From G020350405 sp964513655 (GTDB taxonomy: Bacteria > Planctomycetota > Phycisphaerae > Sedimentisphaerales > Anaerobacaceae): a stretch of 5,336 bases of DNA. The notes under the pieces are model-generated. The model saw nothing but the letters and a program-made list of their open reading frames with translations. It had not been told where the DNA came from and ran no database searches. Each line of letters opens with the position of its first letter. Position 1 is the stretch's first letter. Where the stretch lies: the NCBI GenBank assembly GCA_964513655.1, contig CAZENQ010000145.1, forward strand, positions 1-5,336, written 5' to 3'. This document shows positions 5,201 to 5,336 of the stretch, piece by piece. Position numbers and translations under genes: made by a program.

Positions 5201-5336
5201 AATAAATCTCCTTCAAAAAATTGATGTTTAACTCCTGGTTTTCTCCCCGCCTCGTGCCTTTCTTCACCTCCTTTTCAAAGCGGGATTAAACTTTTACAAA
5301 ATCCATAATTCTCCTTTACCTCTTATATGCATCACA
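5201..5336 (-). promoter_or_regulatory. Leader of the esterase gene with four Shine-Dalgarno-like motifs
   Basis: Reading the minus strand toward the gene, there are AAAGGAG (5311-5317) before a mini-ORF; AAAAGGAGGTGA (5264-5275), an almost complete match to the 16S rRNA anti-Shine-Dalgarno region but with no start codon at a usable distance; AGGAGT (5231-5236); and GAAGGAG (5208-5214), the site used by the esterase. TATAAG (5322-5327) could be a -10 element, but its -35 would be outside the window. A start site set by it would cut into the first motif, so I give it little weight. Confidence 0.4.
5286..5306 (-). CDS. Possible six-codon leader peptide MDFVKV
   Basis: ATG at 5306 opens six codons (MDFVKV) ending in TAA. 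AAAGGAG (5311-5317) precedes it by four bases, a little close but usable. It lies about 85 bases before the esterase start and its stop is about ten bases before the strong unused AAAAGGAGGTGA motif. It has no run of one amino acid as in attenuator peptides. It may be chance in an AT-rich leader. Confidence 0.25.
   Translation of the reverse strand: MDFVKV

Noticed and set aside
5055..5267. A 70-codon minus-strand frame from a GTG within the AAAAGGAGGTGA motif
   Set aside because: The start codon is inside the Shine-Dalgarno-like sequence itself, so it has no proper site, and most of the frame overlaps the esterase signal peptide out of frame.

Overview
The window looks like a piece of a Planctomycetota chromosome, probably Phycisphaerae-like. 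This is inferred from gene content alone: a Tat-exported S1 sulfatase, a secreted SGNH (DUF303) esterase with a Pro-Thr linker, a DUF3568-type lipoprotein, and a dockerin-like tail interrupted by a CCTGAGC...GTCGAAGG repeat. Strong AGGAGG-type ribosome binding sites precede three of the four intact genes; the fourth has a weaker AAAGGA. No rRNA, tRNA, CRISPR, transposase or phage gene was found.

Layout, left to right. (1) 1-1523, minus: a Tat-exported type I sulfatase, cut by the left edge. (2) 1524-1915: a divergent intergenic region with a candidate promoter in each direction and a roughly 158-nt leader, rich in inverted repeats, before the next gene. (3) 1916-2515, plus: a small membrane-anchored coiled-coil protein of unknown function. 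(4) 2516-2622: a short convergent gap holding one copy of a dispersed repeat. (5) 2623-3018, minus: a DUF3568-like lipoprotein with a good sigma70-type promoter. (6) 3019-3493: a repeat-rich gap holding an inverted pair of the repeat, a heptamer repeat, an orphan dockerin-like tail broken in frame by a third copy, and a strong terminator. (7) 3494-5200, minus: a secreted sialate O-acetylesterase-like (DUF303) enzyme with a PT linker and an Ig-like C-terminal domain. (8) 5201-5336: the esterase leader, with four Shine-Dalgarno-like motifs and a six-codon mini-ORF.

The sulfatase and the esterase fit one theme: exported enzymes that strip sulfate and acetyl groups from complex polysaccharides so that glycosidases can act. 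They are not in one operon; they are separated by three genes or remnants and by a terminator. The lipoprotein and the coiled-coil protein are envelope proteins with no visible link to that theme. I do not see a convincing new multi-gene system. The most unusual point is the dispersed repeat lying inside a dockerin-like coding sequence while keeping its frame open. Next are the His-to-Asp change in the sulfatase GKW motif and the odd leader of the esterase.
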